A DNA stretch of 64,000 nt from Bordetella genomosp. 8 (GTDB lineage Bacteria; Pseudomonadota; Gammaproteobacteria; Burkholderiales; Burkholderiaceae_B). This document shows, in pieces, positions 52,429 to 63,952 of the stretch. The stretch lies in contig NZ_CP021108.1 in NCBI RefSeq assembly GCF_002119685.1, forward strand, positions 4,092,001 through 4,156,000, read 5' to 3'. The notes below the pieces were generated by a model, which worked only from the letters and a program-made list of their open reading frames with translations, had not been told where the DNA came from and ran no database searches. Positions within the stretch are counted from its first letter, which is position 1; each line of letters opens with the position of its first letter. The translations under genes and the position numbers were made by a program.

Positions 52429-54153
52429 TTAACCGTCGTTGCGCTGCTGGTCCAGCTTGGCCTTCAGCAGGGCGCCCAGGTTGGTGGTGCCCGACGAAGC
52501 GCTGGCTTCAGACATGCGCTGGATCGTATCCGCGGTTTCGGCGTTGTCACGCGCCTTGATGGACAACTGGATCGAACGCGTCTTGCGATCGACGTTGACG
52601 ATCATGGCTTCGATGTTGTCGCCGGCGTTCAGCACGGTGGTGGCGTCTTCGACACGACCCGAGGAGATCTCGGACGCGCGCAGGTAGCCTTCCACGTCCA
52701 CCGACAGCGTCACCACGGCGCCCTTGGGCTCGACCGACTTGATCGTGCCAGGAACGACCGCGCCCTTGTCATGGGTCGCGACGAAGTTGTTGAACGGATC
52801 GCCTTCCAGCTGCTTGATGCCCAGCGAGATGCGTTCCTTGTCGGTGTCGATGCCCAGAACCACGGCTTCGATTTCGTCGCCCTTCTTGAAGTTGCGAACG
52901 GCTTCTTCGCCGGTTTCCGTCCAGGACAGGTCGGACAGGTGCACCAGGCCATCGATGCCGCCGGGCAGGCCGACGAACACGCCGAAGTCGGTGATGGACT
53001 TGATCGCGCCCTGCACCTTGTCGCCACGCTTGAAGTTCGTGGCAAATTCTTCCCACGGATTCTGGCGGCACTGCTTCATGCCCAGCGAGATACGGCGACG
53101 GTCTTCGTCGATTTCCAGGACCATGACTTCGACTTCTTCGCCCAGGGTGACAACCTTGCGCGGATCGACGTTCTTGTTGGTCCAGTCCATTTCGGACACG
53201 TGCACCAGGCCTTCGATGCCGGCTTCGACTTCGACGAACGCGCCGTAGTCGGTCAGGTTGGTGACCTTGCCGAACAGGCGGGTGCCTTGCGGATAGCGAC
53301 GGGCCAGGCCGACCCACGGATCTTCGCCCAGCTGCTTGACGCCCAGCGAGACGCGGCTCTTTTCCTGGTCGAACTTGAGGACCTTGGCTTCCACTTCCTG
53401 GCCCACTTGCAGGACTTCGGAGGGGTGACGCACGCGGCGCCATGCCATGTCGGTGATGTGCAGCAGGCCATCGATACCGCCCAGGTCGACGAACGCGCCG
53501 TAGTCGGTGATGTTCTTGACCACGCCCTTGACCACCGCGCCTTCGTGCAGCGTTTCCAGCAGCTTCTGGCGCTCTTCGCCCATGCTGGCTTCCAGCACCT
53601 GGCGGCGCGACAGCACGACGTTGTTGCGCTTGCGGTCGAGCTTGATGACCTTGAATTCGAGGGTCTTGCCTTCGTACGGGGTGGTGTCCTTGACCGGACG
53701 CAGGTCCACCAGCGAACCGGGCAGGAACGCGCGGATGCCGTTGGTCATGACGGTCAGGCCGCCCTTCACCTTGCCGGTGATGGTGCCGGTGACCAGTTCG
53801 CCGTTATCCAGGGCCTGTTCGAGCTGCAGCCAGGCCGACAGGCGCTTGGCGCGGTCGCGCGACAGGATGGTGTCGCCATAGCCGTTTTCCAGCGAGTCGA
53901 TCGCAACGGAGACGAAATCGCCAGGGTTGACTTCGACTTCGCCCTGGTCGTTCAGGAACTCTTCCAGCGGGATCAGTGCTTCGGACTTGAGGCCAGCATT
54001 GACGACGACGAAGTTGTGGTCGATACGCACGACTTCGGCGCTGATGACCTCGCCGGACTTCATGTCCTGGCTCTTGAGGCTCGAAGCGAACAGATCGGCA
54101 AAGCTTTCGCCGCCCATGGCGTCGAGGACAGCGGTAGAAGGATTGGAAGACAT
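52429..54153 (-). CDS. rpsA: 30S ribosomal protein S1
   Basis: A 574-residue protein with six S1 RNA-binding repeats, which anchors mRNA to the 30S subunit. Each repeat has the G-x-V-x-x-(I/L)-x(D/E)-(Y/F)-G-(A/V)-F-V-type core, for example [40 protein letters not shown] and [23 protein letters not shown] 54153 ([10 protein letters not shown]) is chosen; ATG 54168 would add five residues. No strong Shine-Dalgarno sequence is present, common for S1. The 226-base gap upstream contains a hairpin (ATCGCT/AGCGAT) and probably the promoter, but I could not place it. Confidence 0.96.
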   Translation of the reverse strand: MSSNPSTAVLDAMGGESFADLFASSLKSQDMKSGEVISAEVVRIDHNFVVVNAGLKSEALIPLEEFLNDQGEVEVNPGDFVSVAIDSLENGYGDTILSRDRAKRLSAWLQLEQALDNGELVTGTITGKVKGGLTVMTNGIRAFLPGSLVDLRPVKDTTPYEGKTLEFKVIKLDRKRNNVVLSRRQVLEASMGEERQKLLETLHEGAVVKGVVKNITDYGAFVDLGGIDGLLHITDMAWRRVRHPSEVLQVGQEVEAKVLKFDQEKSRVSLGVKQLGEDPWVGLARRYPQGTRLFGKVTNLTDYGAFVEVEAGIEGLVHVSEMDWTNKNVDPRKVVTLGEEVEVMVLEIDEDRRRISLGMKQCRQNPWEEFATNFKRGDKVQGAIKSITDFGVFVGLPGGIDGLVHLSDLSWTETGEEAVRNFKKGDEIEAVVLGIDTDKERISLGIKQLEGDPFNNFVATHDKGAVVPGTIKSVEPKGAVVTLSVDVEGYLRASEISSGRVEDATTVLNAGDNIEAMIVNVDRKTRSIQLSIKARDNAETADTIQRMSEASASSGTTNLGALLKAKLDQQRNDG

Positions 54154-54379
54154 TGAGTTGAAATCCATAGGCCGGGATGGCCCAGTTAAAGATACACGCC
54201 AGCGCGGCTTGCCCGTACCAGCGGAGTGGAACAAAACCGACGGAGACATCGCTATCTGGGAGCGATATCCCGGCGGCACCGGAAAAAACTACGTGTACGA
54301 CTGTTGTCCTTTTGCTTCCTGGAAGGCGGTGCGGCGTACTACCCGCCACCCGTTGATGCAACCGGTTGGCACAACCGCT

Positions 54380-55114
54380 TTATCGCAACCGCCGGGCCGC
54401 GACACTACGCTGGCCGTTCCACAGATCGAGTATGGCTTGCACCGTTTCCTGAGCCGTCATTTTCGACGAATCCAACACCACGGCGTCCGCGGCGGGCGCC
54501 AGAGGAGCCACCGCGCGCTGGGTATCGCGGGCGTCACGCTCGCGCATATCTCGCAAAAGGTCTTCTAGATTAGCAGAAATACCCTTTTCCATCAACTGCT
54601 TACGCCGCCTTTCGGCCCGTGCCTGGACATCGGCGACCAGGAAAATCTTCAGGCCGGCGTCGGGAAAAACGACGGTGCCCATATCGCGGCCATCGGCCAC
54701 CAGCCCGGGGCCGCGGCGAAAAGCGCGTTGCCGGTCCAGCAGGGCTTGCCGCACGGGACCGTAGGCGGCCACGCGCGAGGCCAGGTTGCCGACCTGCTCC
54801 TGCCGGATGTCATAACCGACCTCGCGGCCGTCCAGGTAGATATGCTGGCCCTCGAAGCGGACGGGGAGCGTGCGGGCGGCCTCTGCCAGGCCATCCTGGT
54901 CGTCCGCGGCGATGCCCCGCTCCAGCGCCGCCAGCGCCGTCAGGCGATACAGCGCGCCACTGTCGAGCACGGTCCAACCCAGGCGGCGCGCCACGCCGTG
55001 CGCGACGGTACCCTTGCCCGAGGCCGTCGGGCCGTCGATGGTGATCACGGGCACCAGCCCCGCCGGTGCCTGCCCGGCAGCCGCATCCGAAGCCGTACCG
55101 CCTGTATCCGTCAT
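54380..55114 (-). CDS. cmk: Cytidylate kinase
   Basis: A 244-residue kinase converting CMP and dCMP to diphosphates. The P-loop GPTASGKGT is at 28-36, [12 protein letters not shown] and [19 protein letters not shown] follow. The first 20 residues are an Ala/Gly-rich extension. Its ATG overlaps the aroA stop by 4 bases (ATGA). Confidence 0.95.
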   Translation of the reverse strand: MTDTGGTASDAAAGQAPAGLVPVITIDGPTASGKGTVAHGVARRLGWTVLDSGALYRLTALAALERGIAADDQDGLAEAARTLPVRFEGQHIYLDGREVGYDIRQEQVGNLASRVAAYGPVRQALLDRQRAFRRGPGLVADGRDMGTVVFPDAGLKIFLVADVQARAERRRKQLMEKGISANLEDLLRDMRERDARDTQRAVAPLAPAADAVVLDSSKMTAQETVQAILDLWNGQRSVAARRLR

Positions 55115-56445
55115 ACCAGCTCCTCGCCGCCGACCAGCTCGGCGTAAACGTCGAAATACGTCGGAAAGGTCTTGCTGACGCAGCCGGGATCCAGGATGCG
55201 CACCTTGGCCGGCCCGAACGCCGCCAGGGACATGGACATGGCCATGCGGTGGTCGTCCCAGGTGCCAATTTCGGCATCGCGCCAGCCGTCCGCCGCGGGC
55301 GGCGTGACTTCCAGCCAGTCCGGCCCGGACGCCACGCCGGCGCCCAGTTTGGCCAGTTCGGTCTGCATGGCGTGAATGCGGTCGGTTTCCTTGACGCGCC
55401 AGCTGCCGATATTGCGCAAGCGGCAGGGCCCATCGGCGAAAAGGGCCAATGCGGCGGCCGTCATGGCGGCATCCGGGATCAGGTTAAAGTCGGCGTCGAA
55501 GGCGCGCAGTTTTTCGCCGCGCGCCACGCAGATACCTCGCGATTCCATCCAATCGCCGCCGAATTCGATGTGCACGCCCATGGCTTCCAGGGTCTGGGTG
55601 AAGGCCACGTCGCCCTGGATACTGTCGCGCCCCACGCCCTGCACCCTGACGGGGCCTTCGCCCACGGCGCCCAGCGCCAGGAAATAGGAGGCGGACGACG
55701 CATCGCCTTCGACGGCGATGCGGCCGGGACTGCGGTAGGAGGAGCTTGCGGGCACGGTGAAACGCGACCAGCCATCACGCTCAACAACCACCCCATAGCG
55801 CGCCATCAGGTTCAGGGTGATTTCGATATACGGCTTGGAAATCAGGTCGCCGACGATCTCGATGACCAGCGGCTCGCCCACCGTGTTGGTGTAGATGGGC
55901 GCGGCCAGCAGCATCGCCGTCAGGAACTGGCTGGAGACCGCGCCCGGCATGCGCACCGGTCCCTGTGCCCGCAGCCTGCCGGTGCCGATGCGCAAGGGCG
56001 GATAGCCTTCCTGCCCGCCGTAGCTGATTTCGGCGCCCAGCGCGCGCAGGGCGTCCACGAGGTCGCCGATGGGGCGTTCGTGCATGCGCGGCACGCCGGA
56101 AACGCCGTAGTCGCCGCCCATGAGCGCGAGCGCGGCCGTCAGCGGCCGCACGGCGGTGCCGGCATTGCCGAGAAACAGTTCGGCCGCGGGCTGCCGGAAG
56201 CGTTCCGCGCCGCGCACAGTGACGCGGCCATCACCCTGTTCGTCCAGCGTCACACCCAGCGCCGCCAAGGCCGCCAGCATGACACGCGTGTCGTCGGAAT
56301 CCAGCAGTCCGGTGATGTTGGTCGTGCCATCGGCCAGCGCCGCCAGCAGCAGTACCCGATTGGAAATGCTCTTGGATCCGGGCAGGGTCACCGTGCCCCG
56401 GGCCCGGGTCGCGCGCGGCAGGTCGAGAAAAGAAGGTCCGCTCAT
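55111..56445 (-). CDS. aroA: 3-phosphoshikimate 1-carboxyvinyltransferase (EPSP synthase)
   Basis: A 444-residue enzyme of the shikimate pathway. [10 protein letters not shown] (21-30) and [15 protein letters not shown] bind the two substrates; the segments [10 protein letters not shown] and [13 protein letters not shown] are in the second domain. It is bounded by tyrA (55 bases upstream) and cmk (4-base overlap). ATG 56445 fits the family length; upstream frame is not conserved. Confidence 0.95.
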   Translation of the reverse strand: MSGPSFLDLPRATRARGTVTLPGSKSISNRVLLLAALADGTTNITGLLDSDDTRVMLAALAALGVTLDEQGDGRVTVRGAERFRQPAAELFLGNAGTAVRPLTAALALMGGDYGVSGVPRMHERPIGDLVDALRALGAEISYGGQEGYPPLRIGTGRLRAQGPVRMPGAVSSQFLTAMLLAAPIYTNTVGEPLVIEIVGDLISKPYIEITLNLMARYGVVVERDGWSRFTVPASSSYRSPGRIAVEGDASSASYFLALGAVGEGPVRVQGVGRDSIQGDVAFTQTLEAMGVHIEFGGDWMESRGICVARGEKLRAFDADFNLIPDAAMTAAALALFADGPCRLRNIGSWRVKETDRIHAMQTELAKLGAGVASGPDWLEVTPPAADGWRDAEIGTWDDHRMAMSMSLAAFGPAKVRILDPGCVSKTFPTYFDVYAELVGGEELV

Positions 56446-56500
56446 GTAAGCCGTATCCTGTCGTAAACCGTATTGCGTCGCGCGCGCAGCGACGATCGCG

Positions 56501-57394
56501 TCAATGTCCCGCTTTCCAGCCACGCCTGCAGCGCGCGGCTTCTTCCAGCAGCTGCTCCAGCGCGGCGCCGTCTTCCGCGGCCAGGGCGCGTTCGGCTTCG
56601 TCGAGCACCGCCCTCACCTGCCCCAGTTCCGCCATCATCGCGGACCGGTTGGAAAGAAAAATATCACGCCACATTTCCGCCGAGCCGGCGGCGATGCGGG
56701 TGAAATCCCGGAACCCGCTGCCCGCGACCGCCAGCCGCTGCGCGCTGTCCGCGCTGCGCGCCACCTGCGCCACGTACACGGCAGCCAGGAAATGCGGCAT
56801 ATGGCTGACCGACGCCAGGACCTGATCGTGCGTGTCCGCGTCCATTTCCAGCACGCGTGCGCCACAGGCTTCCCAGGCGGCGCGTACGCGGGCGACATCT
56901 TCCGCCCGGTTCTCCGGCAAGGGCGTCAGGATCACGTTGCGCCCAGTATAAAGACCCGCGTCCGCCGCGTCAGGCCCGACTTTTTCACCGCCCGCGATGG
57001 GATGGCCCGGCACGAAACATCCGGCGCGCGCGCCCAGCGCCGCGCGCGCGGCCTGCACGACCTGCGCCTTGGTGCTGCCGCCGTCAGTGATGATGGCGCC
57101 CGGCTTCAGGTGATCCCGCATATCGGCCAGGATGGCGCCAAAACTGCCTACCGGCGCGGCCAGCATGATCAGATCGGCGCGCGCCGCGGCTTGGGCGGCG
57201 TCGACCGCTTCGTCGATCAGGCCCAGCTCGCGGGCACGCTGAAGCGTCGGGCCATTGCGGCCCACGCCCAGCACCTGGCCGACCTGCCCCGCGCGGCGCA
57301 ACGCGGCGGCGAAAGAGCCGCCGATCAGACCGACGCCCACGACGGCAAGGACCAGTATCGGCGCCGATGCCGTCCCCCCATGCGCCGCCGTCAT
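56501..57394 (-). CDS. tyrA: Prephenate dehydrogenase
   Basis: A 297-residue NAD(P)-dependent enzyme of tyrosine biosynthesis. [17 protein letters not shown] is the nucleotide site near residue 18, [20 protein letters not shown] binds prephenate, and [18 protein letters not shown] holds the helical dimer domain. It has no fused chorismate mutase. ATG 57394 overlaps the hisC stop by 4 bases. Confidence 0.93.
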   Translation of the reverse strand: MTAAHGGTASAPILVLAVVGVGLIGGSFAAALRRAGQVGQVLGVGRNGPTLQRARELGLIDEAVDAAQAAARADLIMLAAPVGSFGAILADMRDHLKPGAIITDGGSTKAQVVQAARAALGARAGCFVPGHPIAGGEKVGPDAADAGLYTGRNVILTPLPENRAEDVARVRAAWEACGARVLEMDADTHDQVLASVSHMPHFLAAVYVAQVARSADSAQRLAVAGSGFRDFTRIAAGSAEMWRDIFLSNRSAMMAELGQVRAVLDEAERALAAEDGAALEQLLEEAARCRRGWKAGH

Positions 57395-58515
57395 GGCGCC
57401 CGCAGGATTTCGGTGAGCGCTTCGATGAAACGGGTATTCTCGTGCGGCAGGCCGATCGTGATCCGCAGCCATTCGGGCAGGCCGTCGCCGGCCACCGGAC
57501 GCACGATTACGCCGCGCTTGAGCAATTCCAGATTGATGCGCGCCGCGTCGCCAACCCGCACCAGCACGAAATTGCCGTAGCTGGGGACGTATTGCAGCTT
57601 CAGCGCGTCGAAGGCCTGGCAGAGCTGCGCCTTGCCTTCCTTGTTGAGCTGGTAGGCGCGCGCCAGGAATTCCTTGTCCTGCAGCGCGGCGATGGCGGCC
57701 GCCTGGGCCAGCGTATTGACGTTGAAAGGCTGCCGCACACGGTTGAGCAGGTCGGTCAGCGCGGGCTGCGCGGTGCCGAAGCCCACCCGCAGGCCGGCCA
57801 GGCCGTAGGCCTTGGACAGCGTGCGCGACACGATCAGGTTGGGAAATTCGCGCACCCAGGCCACGCTGTCGAAGCGTTGCTCGGGATCCAGGTACTCGTT
57901 GTAGGCCTCGTCCAGGACCACCACGACACGCTGCCCGTGGCGCGCGCGCACCTGCTCCAGGAACGCCTGGATGCGCGGCGCCGGCACGAAGGTGCCGGTG
58001 GGGTTGTTCGGATTGGCGATGAACACCACGCGCGTGTCGTCGGCGATGGCCTCCAGCATGGCGTCCAGGTCATGCCCGTAATCGCGTGCCGGCACCATGA
58101 TGTGGCGTGCGCCGCGCGCCTGGGTGGCCAGGCGATACACGACGAACGCGTGCTGTGAATAGACCGCCGACGCGCCCTTTTCCAGCAAGGCCAGCGCCAC
58201 CAGTTCCAGGATATCGTTGGACCCGTTGCCCAGCGTGATCCACTCCATCGGCACGCCGTACAGGCGGGACAGCGTCGATTTCAGTTCGAAGCCATTGGGA
58301 TCCGGATAACGGGCCAGCGAGGTCGCGGCCGCGAGCATCGCCTTGCGCGCCGATTCCGGCATGCCCAGCGGGTTCTCATTGGAAGCCAGTTTGATGATGC
58401 TGGCTGGATCCAGGCCGAACTCGCGCGCGAGCTCTTCGATGGGCTTGCCGGCTTGATAAGGCGCGATGGCGCTTACGTGGGCGGGTGCTGCGAGGGTGTT
58501 GTTGGTGTCTGTCAT
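57391..58515 (-). CDS. hisC: Histidinol-phosphate aminotransferase (HisC2-like)
   Basis: A 374-residue class I/II aminotransferase. KLASNENPLG is the family N-terminus, FIANPNNPTGTF and DEAYNEYLD are substrate/PLP segments, and the PLP Lys 235 is in SRTLSKAYGLAGLRVGF. Placed between pheA and tyrA, it may act mainly on aromatic 2-oxo acids rather than histidinol phosphate; a second hisC in the his operon is common in related genomes. Confidence 0.9.
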   Translation of the reverse strand: MTDTNNTLAAPAHVSAIAPYQAGKPIEELAREFGLDPASIIKLASNENPLGMPESARKAMLAAATSLARYPDPNGFELKSTLSRLYGVPMEWITLGNGSNDILELVALALLEKGASAVYSQHAFVVYRLATQARGARHIMVPARDYGHDLDAMLEAIADDTRVVFIANPNNPTGTFVPAPRIQAFLEQVRARHGQRVVVVLDEAYNEYLDPEQRFDSVAWVREFPNLIVSRTLSKAYGLAGLRVGFGTAQPALTDLLNRVRQPFNVNTLAQAAAIAALQDKEFLARAYQLNKEGKAQLCQAFDALKLQYVPSYGNFVLVRVGDAARINLELLKRGVIVRPVAGDGLPEWLRITIGLPHENTRFIEALTEILRAP

Positions 58516-58580
58516 AGCGGATCAGGCTTGCGCCGCCCGCGGTGGCCGGCCGGGCCGGACCGCCGTGGCGGCCTGCCCCT

Positions 58581-59666
58581 TTATTGCGCGGGATAGGAAC
58601 CGAGAAGTTTGAAGTAAGCCACTTGCGCGCGCAGCGCGTCGAAGGCGCGCGCGACATGCGGGTCCTGCGCGTGGCCAAGGACGTCCACGTAGAAATAGTA
58701 TTCCCACTGGCCGGTACGGGCCGGACGCGATTCGAAGCGCGTCATGGACACTTTGTTCTCGGCCAGCGGCGCCAGCATGTCGTACACCGCGCCGGCGCGA
58801 TTAGGTACCGCCATGATCAGGCTGGTCTTGTCGTTGCCGGTAGGCTGGCTGGGAATCGAGCCCAATGCCAGGAAGCGGGTCCGGTTGTGCGGATCGTCCT
58901 GGATTCCGGCGCTGACGACGCGCAGCCCCCAGGTATCCGCCGCCGATTCGCCGGCGATCGCGGCCACGGTGGGATCCTGCGCGGCCACGCGCGCCGCTTC
59001 GGCGTTGCTGGATGCCGCGGCGCGCGCCAGTTCGGGGCAATTGCGGCCCAGCCAGACCTGGCACTGCGCCAGCGCCTGCGGGTGCGCCATCACCGCCTTC
59101 ACGCCATCCAGGGTGCCGCTTTGCGACATCAGGCAATGGCGGATCACCAGCGATCGCTCGCCCATCACCGTCAAGGACGTGTTCAGCAGCAGGTCCAGCG
59201 TACGGTTGACGGCGCCTTCCGTGGAGTTTTCCACGGGAACCATGCCGACGTCGGCCTGGCCGGCTTCGAGCGCGCGGAAGACTTCATCGAAGGACGGACA
59301 GGGCAGGCGGTTCACCGCGTGGCCGAAATGTTCGAGCGCCGCCTGCTCGGAATAGGAGCCTTCCGGCCCCAGATAGGCCAGGGTCAGGCCGCGCTCCAGG
59401 CCACGGCAGGCGGAAATGATTTCCGTCCACACCGCCGCGACGGCTTCGCGCGGGATGGGACCGGCATTCAATTGCTGCAAGCGCCGGACGACTTCCGCTT
59501 CACGATCCGGGCGCAGCACCGGCCCGTCGGCGTTTTCGGCATGCTTGACCGCGCCCACCTCCATCGCGGCGCGGGCGCGCTGCGTCAGCAGGTCGAGGAT
59601 TTGCGCGTCCAGGGCATCGATGCGCTCACGCAAGGGCCGCAGCTTTTCAGCAAGGGAATCAGCCAT
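58581..59666 (-). CDS. pheA: Bifunctional chorismate mutase/prephenate dehydratase (P-protein)
   Basis: A 361-residue enzyme of phenylalanine synthesis. The chorismate mutase domain is at about 1-90 ([20 protein letters not shown]), the prephenate dehydratase domain begins at [20 protein letters not shown], with [11 protein letters not shown] in the active site, and the ACT domain is near the C-terminus with [19 protein letters not shown], which binds Phe for feedback control. Its start overlaps the serC stop by 8 bases. Confidence 0.95.
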   Translation of the reverse strand: MADSLAEKLRPLRERIDALDAQILDLLTQRARAAMEVGAVKHAENADGPVLRPDREAEVVRRLQQLNAGPIPREAVAAVWTEIISACRGLERGLTLAYLGPEGSYSEQAALEHFGHAVNRLPCPSFDEVFRALEAGQADVGMVPVENSTEGAVNRTLDLLLNTSLTVMGERSLVIRHCLMSQSGTLDGVKAVMAHPQALAQCQVWLGRNCPELARAAASSNAEAARVAAQDPTVAAIAGESAADTWGLRVVSAGIQDDPHNRTRFLALGSIPSQPTGNDKTSLIMAVPNRAGAVYDMLAPLAENKVSMTRFESRPARTGQWEYYFYVDVLGHAQDPHVARAFDALRAQVAYFKLLGSYPAQ

Positions 59667-60792
59667 GGCGCTGCTCGAAATCCTTCAAGTACGACACTAG
59701 CGCCTGCACGGCTTCCATCGGCACCGCATTGTAGATGGACGCGCGCATGCCGCCGACGCTCTTGTGCCCTTTCAATTGGGTCAGCCCGGCTTCGTCGGCA
59801 CCTTTCAGGAAGGCGTCGTTGAGCGATTCGTCGCTCAGGATGAAAGGCACGTTCATGCGCGAACGCACGGGAGCATGCACCGGATTGCGATAGAAGGCAG
59901 TGCTGTCCAGATAGCCGTACAGCAGTTCGGCCTTGGCAATATTGGCGCGTTCCAGGGCCGGCACGCCGCCCTGCGCCTTGATCCACTTGAACACCAGGCC
60001 GGCGATATAGATGGCGAAGGTCGGCGGCGTATTGAAACGCGAGTGTTCCGGCGCGACATTGGCGTAGTCGAACGCGGCCGGGCAGATGGGCAGTGCATGA
60101 CCGATCAGGTCGCGCCGCACCATCACCACGGTCACGCCCGCCGGGCCGGCGTTCTTCTGCGCCCCGGCGTACACCATGCCCGTACCCGAGATATCCAGCG
60201 GACGTGACAGGAAGTGCGAGGATGCGTCGACCACCAGGGGCACGTCATCCGCGCCCAACTGGGCGGGGGTGGGCCAATCGGTGAACTCGACGCCGCCTAT
60301 GGTTTCGTTGCTGCAGAAATGCACGTAGGCGGCGTTCTTGCGGACTTTCCAGCTGTCCACGGGCGGCACCCAGGTCCAGGGCTGCTGCTGCTTGCCGTCC
60401 AGGACGGTCTCGACGCCGCTGGTGGCCGCGACGGCCACGTCGCCGTACTTGCACGCTTCCTTTTGCGACTTGACCGACCACTGGCCGGTCAGCACGTAGT
60501 CGGCCGCGCCGGTACCGCGATGGTTGATCAGGTTCATCGGCACGATGGCGTTTTCCGCCGTCGCGCCACCCTGCATGAAAAGCACCGCGTACTCGTCCGG
60601 AATGGCCATCAGGTCGCGCAGGTCCTGCTCGGCTTCGTCGCAGATCTGCACGAAGTGCTTGCCGCGATGGCTCATTTCCATGACCGACATGCCGCTGCCG
60701 TGCCAGTCGAGCATTTCTTCGGCCGCCTGCCGCAGCACGGGCTCAGGCAGGGCCGAAGGCCCCGCCGAGAAATTCCAGGGACGCGCCATCAT
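59659..60792 (-). CDS. serC: Phosphoserine aminotransferase
   Basis: A 377-residue PLP enzyme of serine and pyridoxine synthesis. [15 protein letters not shown] is the N-terminus, [18 protein letters not shown] and [15 protein letters not shown] are family segments, and the PLP Lys is in [13 protein letters not shown]. Its ATG overlaps the gyrA stop by 4 bases, so it may be translated from the gyrA message. Confidence 0.95.
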   Translation of the reverse strand: MMARPWNFSAGPSALPEPVLRQAAEEMLDWHGSGMSVMEMSHRGKHFVQICDEAEQDLRDLMAIPDEYAVLFMQGGATAENAIVPMNLINHRGTGAADYVLTGQWSVKSQKEACKYGDVAVAATSGVETVLDGKQQQPWTWVPPVDSWKVRKNAAYVHFCSNETIGGVEFTDWPTPAQLGADDVPLVVDASSHFLSRPLDISGTGMVYAGAQKNAGPAGVTVVMVRRDLIGHALPICPAAFDYANVAPEHSRFNTPPTFAIYIAGLVFKWIKAQGGVPALERANIAKAELLYGYLDSTAFYRNPVHAPVRSRMNVPFILSDESLNDAFLKGADEAGLTQLKGHKSVGGMRASIYNAVPMEAVQALVSYLKDFEQRHG

Positions 60793-63446
60793 TCCTCCGT
60801 CGGCTCAGTCGCTTGCTCGCCGTCGGTCGAGTCGGCCGGCGGTTGGGTTTCCTCGCTGTCGGCCTCGACGTCGAGGTCGGCATCGCTTTCCACCACGCGG
60901 CGCACCCCGGACAGGCGGCTGCCGTCGTCCACGCTGATCAGCGTGACGCCCTGCGTGGCCCGGCCCATCTCGCGGATTTCGGAGACGCGGGTGCGCACCA
61001 GCACCCCGCCGGTCGTGATCAACATGATTTCGTGCTCGGGCTGCACCAGCACCGCGCCGACGACCTTGCCGTTGCGCGAGCTGGTCTGGATCGCGATCAT
61101 GCCCTTGGTGCCGCGGCCATGGCGGGTGTATTCGGTGATGGACGTACGCTTGCCGAAGCCGTTTTCGGTGGCGGTCAGCACGCTCTGTTCTTCGTCGCCG
61201 GCGACCAGCATGGCAATGACGTTCTGCGCGTCTTCCAGCATCATGCCGCGCACGCCGCGCGCATTGCGGCCCATCGGACGCACGTCGTTTTCGTCGAAGC
61301 GGACGGCCTTGCCCGCATCGGAGAACAGCATCACGTCGTGCTTGCCGTCGGTCAGGTCGGCGCCGATCAGATAGTCGCCGTCATCCAGGTCGACGGCGAT
61401 GATGCCCGCCTTGCGCGGGTTGGAGAAATCGGACAGCGGCGTCTTCTTGACGGTACCGCGCGAAGTCGCCATGAACACATAGTGATCGTCGCTGAACTCC
61501 TTGACCGGCAGCACCACGTTGACTTTTTCGCCGTCGGCCAGGGGGAACATGTTGACGATGGGCTTGCCGCGCGAGGTGCGCGTGCCTTGCGGCACTTCCC
61601 AGACCTTCAGCCAGTACACCCGGCCGCGGTTGGAGAAGCACAGCAGGAAATCGTGCGTGTTGGCGATGAAGAGCTGGTCTATCCAGTCGTCATCCTTCAT
61701 GGCCGTGGCCTGCTTGCCGCGTCCGCCCCGTTTCTGCGCCCGGTACTCGGACAAGGGCTGGCTCTTGATGTAACCGCCATGCGACAGGGTGACCACCATG
61801 TCGGTCGGCGTGATCAGGTCTTCGGTATCGAGCTCGGTGGCGTTGAGTTCGACCTCGGAACGGCGCACGTCCTTGGCGGCGGTGGAGAACTCGGCCTTGA
61901 TGGCCTGCAGTTCGTCGCCGATGATGACGGTAATACGCTCCGGTTTGGCGAGGATGTCCAGAAGATCGGCGATGGTAGCCATCACTTCCTTGTATTCGCC
62001 AACGATCTTGTCCTGCTCCAGGCCGGTCAGGCGCTGCAGGCGCATGTTCAGGATTTCCTGCGCCTGCGTATCGCTGAGCCGGTAGAGGCCGTCTTCCTGC
62101 ATGCCATAGCTGGGCAGCAGGTCGTCGGGCCGATAGGCGGCGATGCCGCCGGGCGTGTCGCCATCCGCGCGCGTGAGCATTTCACGCACCAGGGACGAAT
62201 CCCAGGAGCGCGCCATCAATTCCTGCCGCGCCACCGGCGGCGTCGGCGCCGCCTTGATGATGGCGATGAATTCGTCGATGTTCGCCAACGCCACCGCCAG
62301 GCCTTCCAGCACGTGGCCGCGTTCACGCGCCTTGCGCAGCTGGAATACCGTGCGCCGCGTCACCACCTCGCGGCGATGCTGCAGGAAGTACTCCACCATC
62401 TGCTTCAGGTTGAGCAGGCGCGGCTGGCCGTCGACCAGCGCCACCAGGTTCATCCCGAAGGTATCCTGCAGCTGCGTATTCTTATAGAGGTTGTTCAGCA
62501 CGACCTCGGGCACTTCGCCGCGCTTGAGCTCGATGACCAGGCGCATGCCGTCCTTGTCCGACTCGTCCCGGATATCGGAAATGCCCTCGATCTTCTTTTC
62601 GTTGACCAGCTCGGCAATGCGCTCTTGCAGGGTCTTCTTGTTGACCTGGAAAGGAATCGCGTCGACCACGATGGCCTGGCGATTGCCCTTTTCCATGTCC
62701 TCGATGTGCGTCTTGGCGCGCATCACCACCCGGCCGCGTCCGGTACGGTAGCCTTCGCGCACGCCCGACAGGCCGTAGATGATGCCGCCGGTCGGAAAGT
62801 CCGGCGCCGGAATCAGCTCGATCAGCTCATCGACGCTGCATTCGGGATTGCGCAGGCAATACAGGCAGCCGTCGATGACTTCCTGCAGGTTATGGGGCGG
62901 GATATTGGTGGCCATGCCCACTGCGATGCCCGAACTGCCGTTGACCAGCAGGTTGGGCAGCCGCGACGGCAACAGCAGGGGTTCTTTCTCGCTGCCGTCG
63001 TAATTGGGGCCAAAGTCGACCGTTTCCTGATCGATGTCGGCCAGCAATTCGTGCGCAATCTTGGCCAGGCGGATTTCGGTGTACCGCATGGCGGCGGCGT
63101 TGTCGCCGTCGATCGAGCCGAAGTTGCCCTGCCCGTCCACCAGCATGTAACGCAGGGAGAAATCCTGCGCCATCCGGACGATGGAATCGTAGACGGCCTG
63201 GTCGCCATGGGGATGGTATTTACCGATCACATCGCCGACGATACGGGCCGATTTCTTGTAAGCCCGATTCCAATCATTGTTCAGCTCGTGCATCGCGAAC
63301 AGTACGCGGCGGTGCACCGGTTTGAGCCCGTCCCGCACGTCTGGCAGGGCGCGCCCCACGATCACGCTCATGGCGTAATCGAGGTAGCTGCGACGCATCT
63401 CTTCTTCCAGCGATACCGGAAGCGTCTCCTTGGCGAAGGAATCCAT
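60789..63446 (-). CDS. gyrA: DNA gyrase subunit A
   Basis: An 885-residue topoisomerase subunit. The catalytic Tyr 122 is in [18 protein letters not shown], and the quinolone-resistance region reads [15 protein letters not shown] with Gln at 83 (Ser in E. coli) and Asp at 87. The GyrA box QKRGGRG lies in the C-terminal part, followed by the beta-pinwheel repeats and an acidic tail of about 30 residues ([20 protein letters not shown]). ATG 63446 has no Shine-Dalgarno sequence; it is preceded by an AT-rich TACTTATATAT. The tail length is close to that of E. coli. Confidence 0.97.
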   Translation of the reverse strand: MDSFAKETLPVSLEEEMRRSYLDYAMSVIVGRALPDVRDGLKPVHRRVLFAMHELNNDWNRAYKKSARIVGDVIGKYHPHGDQAVYDSIVRMAQDFSLRYMLVDGQGNFGSIDGDNAAAMRYTEIRLAKIAHELLADIDQETVDFGPNYDGSEKEPLLLPSRLPNLLVNGSSGIAVGMATNIPPHNLQEVIDGCLYCLRNPECSVDELIELIPAPDFPTGGIIYGLSGVREGYRTGRGRVVMRAKTHIEDMEKGNRQAIVVDAIPFQVNKKTLQERIAELVNEKKIEGISDIRDESDKDGMRLVIELKRGEVPEVVLNNLYKNTQLQDTFGMNLVALVDGQPRLLNLKQMVEYFLQHRREVVTRRTVFQLRKARERGHVLEGLAVALANIDEFIAIIKAAPTPPVARQELMARSWDSSLVREMLTRADGDTPGGIAAYRPDDLLPSYGMQEDGLYRLSDTQAQEILNMRLQRLTGLEQDKIVGEYKEVMATIADLLDILAKPERITVIIGDELQAIKAEFSTAAKDVRRSEVELNATELDTEDLITPTDMVVTLSHGGYIKSQPLSEYRAQKRGGRGKQATAMKDDDWIDQLFIANTHDFLLCFSNRGRVYWLKVWEVPQGTRTSRGKPIVNMFPLADGEKVNVVLPVKEFSDDHYVFMATSRGTVKKTPLSDFSNPRKAGIIAVDLDDGDYLIGADLTDGKHDVMLFSDAGKAVRFDENDVRPMGRNARGVRGMMLEDAQNVIAMLVAGDEEQSVLTATENGFGKRTSITEYTRHGRGTKGMIAIQTSSRNGKVVGAVLVQPEHEIMLITTGGVLVRTRVSEIREMGRATQGVTLISVDDGSRLSGVRRVVESDADLDVEADSEETQPPADSTDGEQATEPTEE

Positions 63447-63613
63447 ATATATAAGTAAGTGGCGACTCGAGTGAAGCCCTGGCCGTGGCGACCCATGGCG
63501 ACTTAGTGACCGACCCCATGGCCGAACCCAGCGGCTGGCCTGTGGGCTGGAACCCTTCCGCGGCCGTTGCCGGCATGGCGCGCCGCGCGGCATGCCCGCC
63601 GGGAAAACAGGAA

Positions 63614-63619
63614 ATTCTA
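63614..63619 (-). promoter_or_regulatory. Possible -10 of gyrA
   Basis: TAGAAT on the minus strand, about 168 bases upstream of the gyrA start. No matching -35 is seen, so this is weak. Confidence 0.2.
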
Positions 63620-63850
63620 TCATTGCGGGCCCGCAAGGCCGGGTCGCGCGGCGTCATTGCGCTCGGGAACAGCTGGCGCGGCGCTTGCTCATCCGAAGGC
63701 TACACAGGGCTGTCGCCCCCTGTTGCCAAAAACCAACATAGGGCGATCGCTCTGCGCTGAAATGCTCGAGTCCGGCATGAATGCACGGGTCAGGGCACGA
63801 CAAATGCCTTAAGATTGTTTCCAGCACGCAGGAAACCCAGTCGCAATTCT

Positions 63851-63878
63851 TTGAACCTATTCTTGGCGTTGCTATACT
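63851..63878 (+). promoter_or_regulatory. ompA-like gene promoter
   Basis: TTGAAC (63851-63856) is followed after 16 bases by TATACT (63873-63878), which has an upstream TGC giving an extended -10. The transcript would have a leader of about 65-70 bases with GAGGAG just before the start. This is a strong constitutive-looking promoter. Confidence 0.65.
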
Positions 63879-63952
63879 GGCCCCGTTTTCCTGATAGCGG
63901 CGGGGGTTCGCTGCGAGTCACTTATCCAGCTTCAAGCTCAACGAGGAGAAAC

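Larger units (their letters stand above)
63447..63952. other. gyrA-ompA intergenic region
   Basis: This 506-base stretch separates the divergent gyrA and ompA-like genes. It holds the ompA promoter (63851-63878) and a possible gyrA -10. Short open frames on the plus strand at 63485-63760 and 63567-63812 have no recognisable domain, ribosome site or family and look spurious. I see no other feature. Confidence 0.6.

Noticed and set aside
52300..54156. A 618-codon open frame antisense to rpsA
   Set aside because: The six S1 repeats on the minus strand explain the region; the antisense sequence only echoes their periodicity.
60813..63458. An 881-codon open frame antisense to gyrA
   Set aside because: It mirrors a strongly coding gene, is rich in His/Arg/Gly/Asp and has no domain or ribosome site.
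63485..63812. Short plus-strand open frames in the gyrA-ompA spacer
   Set aside because: No ribosome site, no domain, and composition like spacer DNA.
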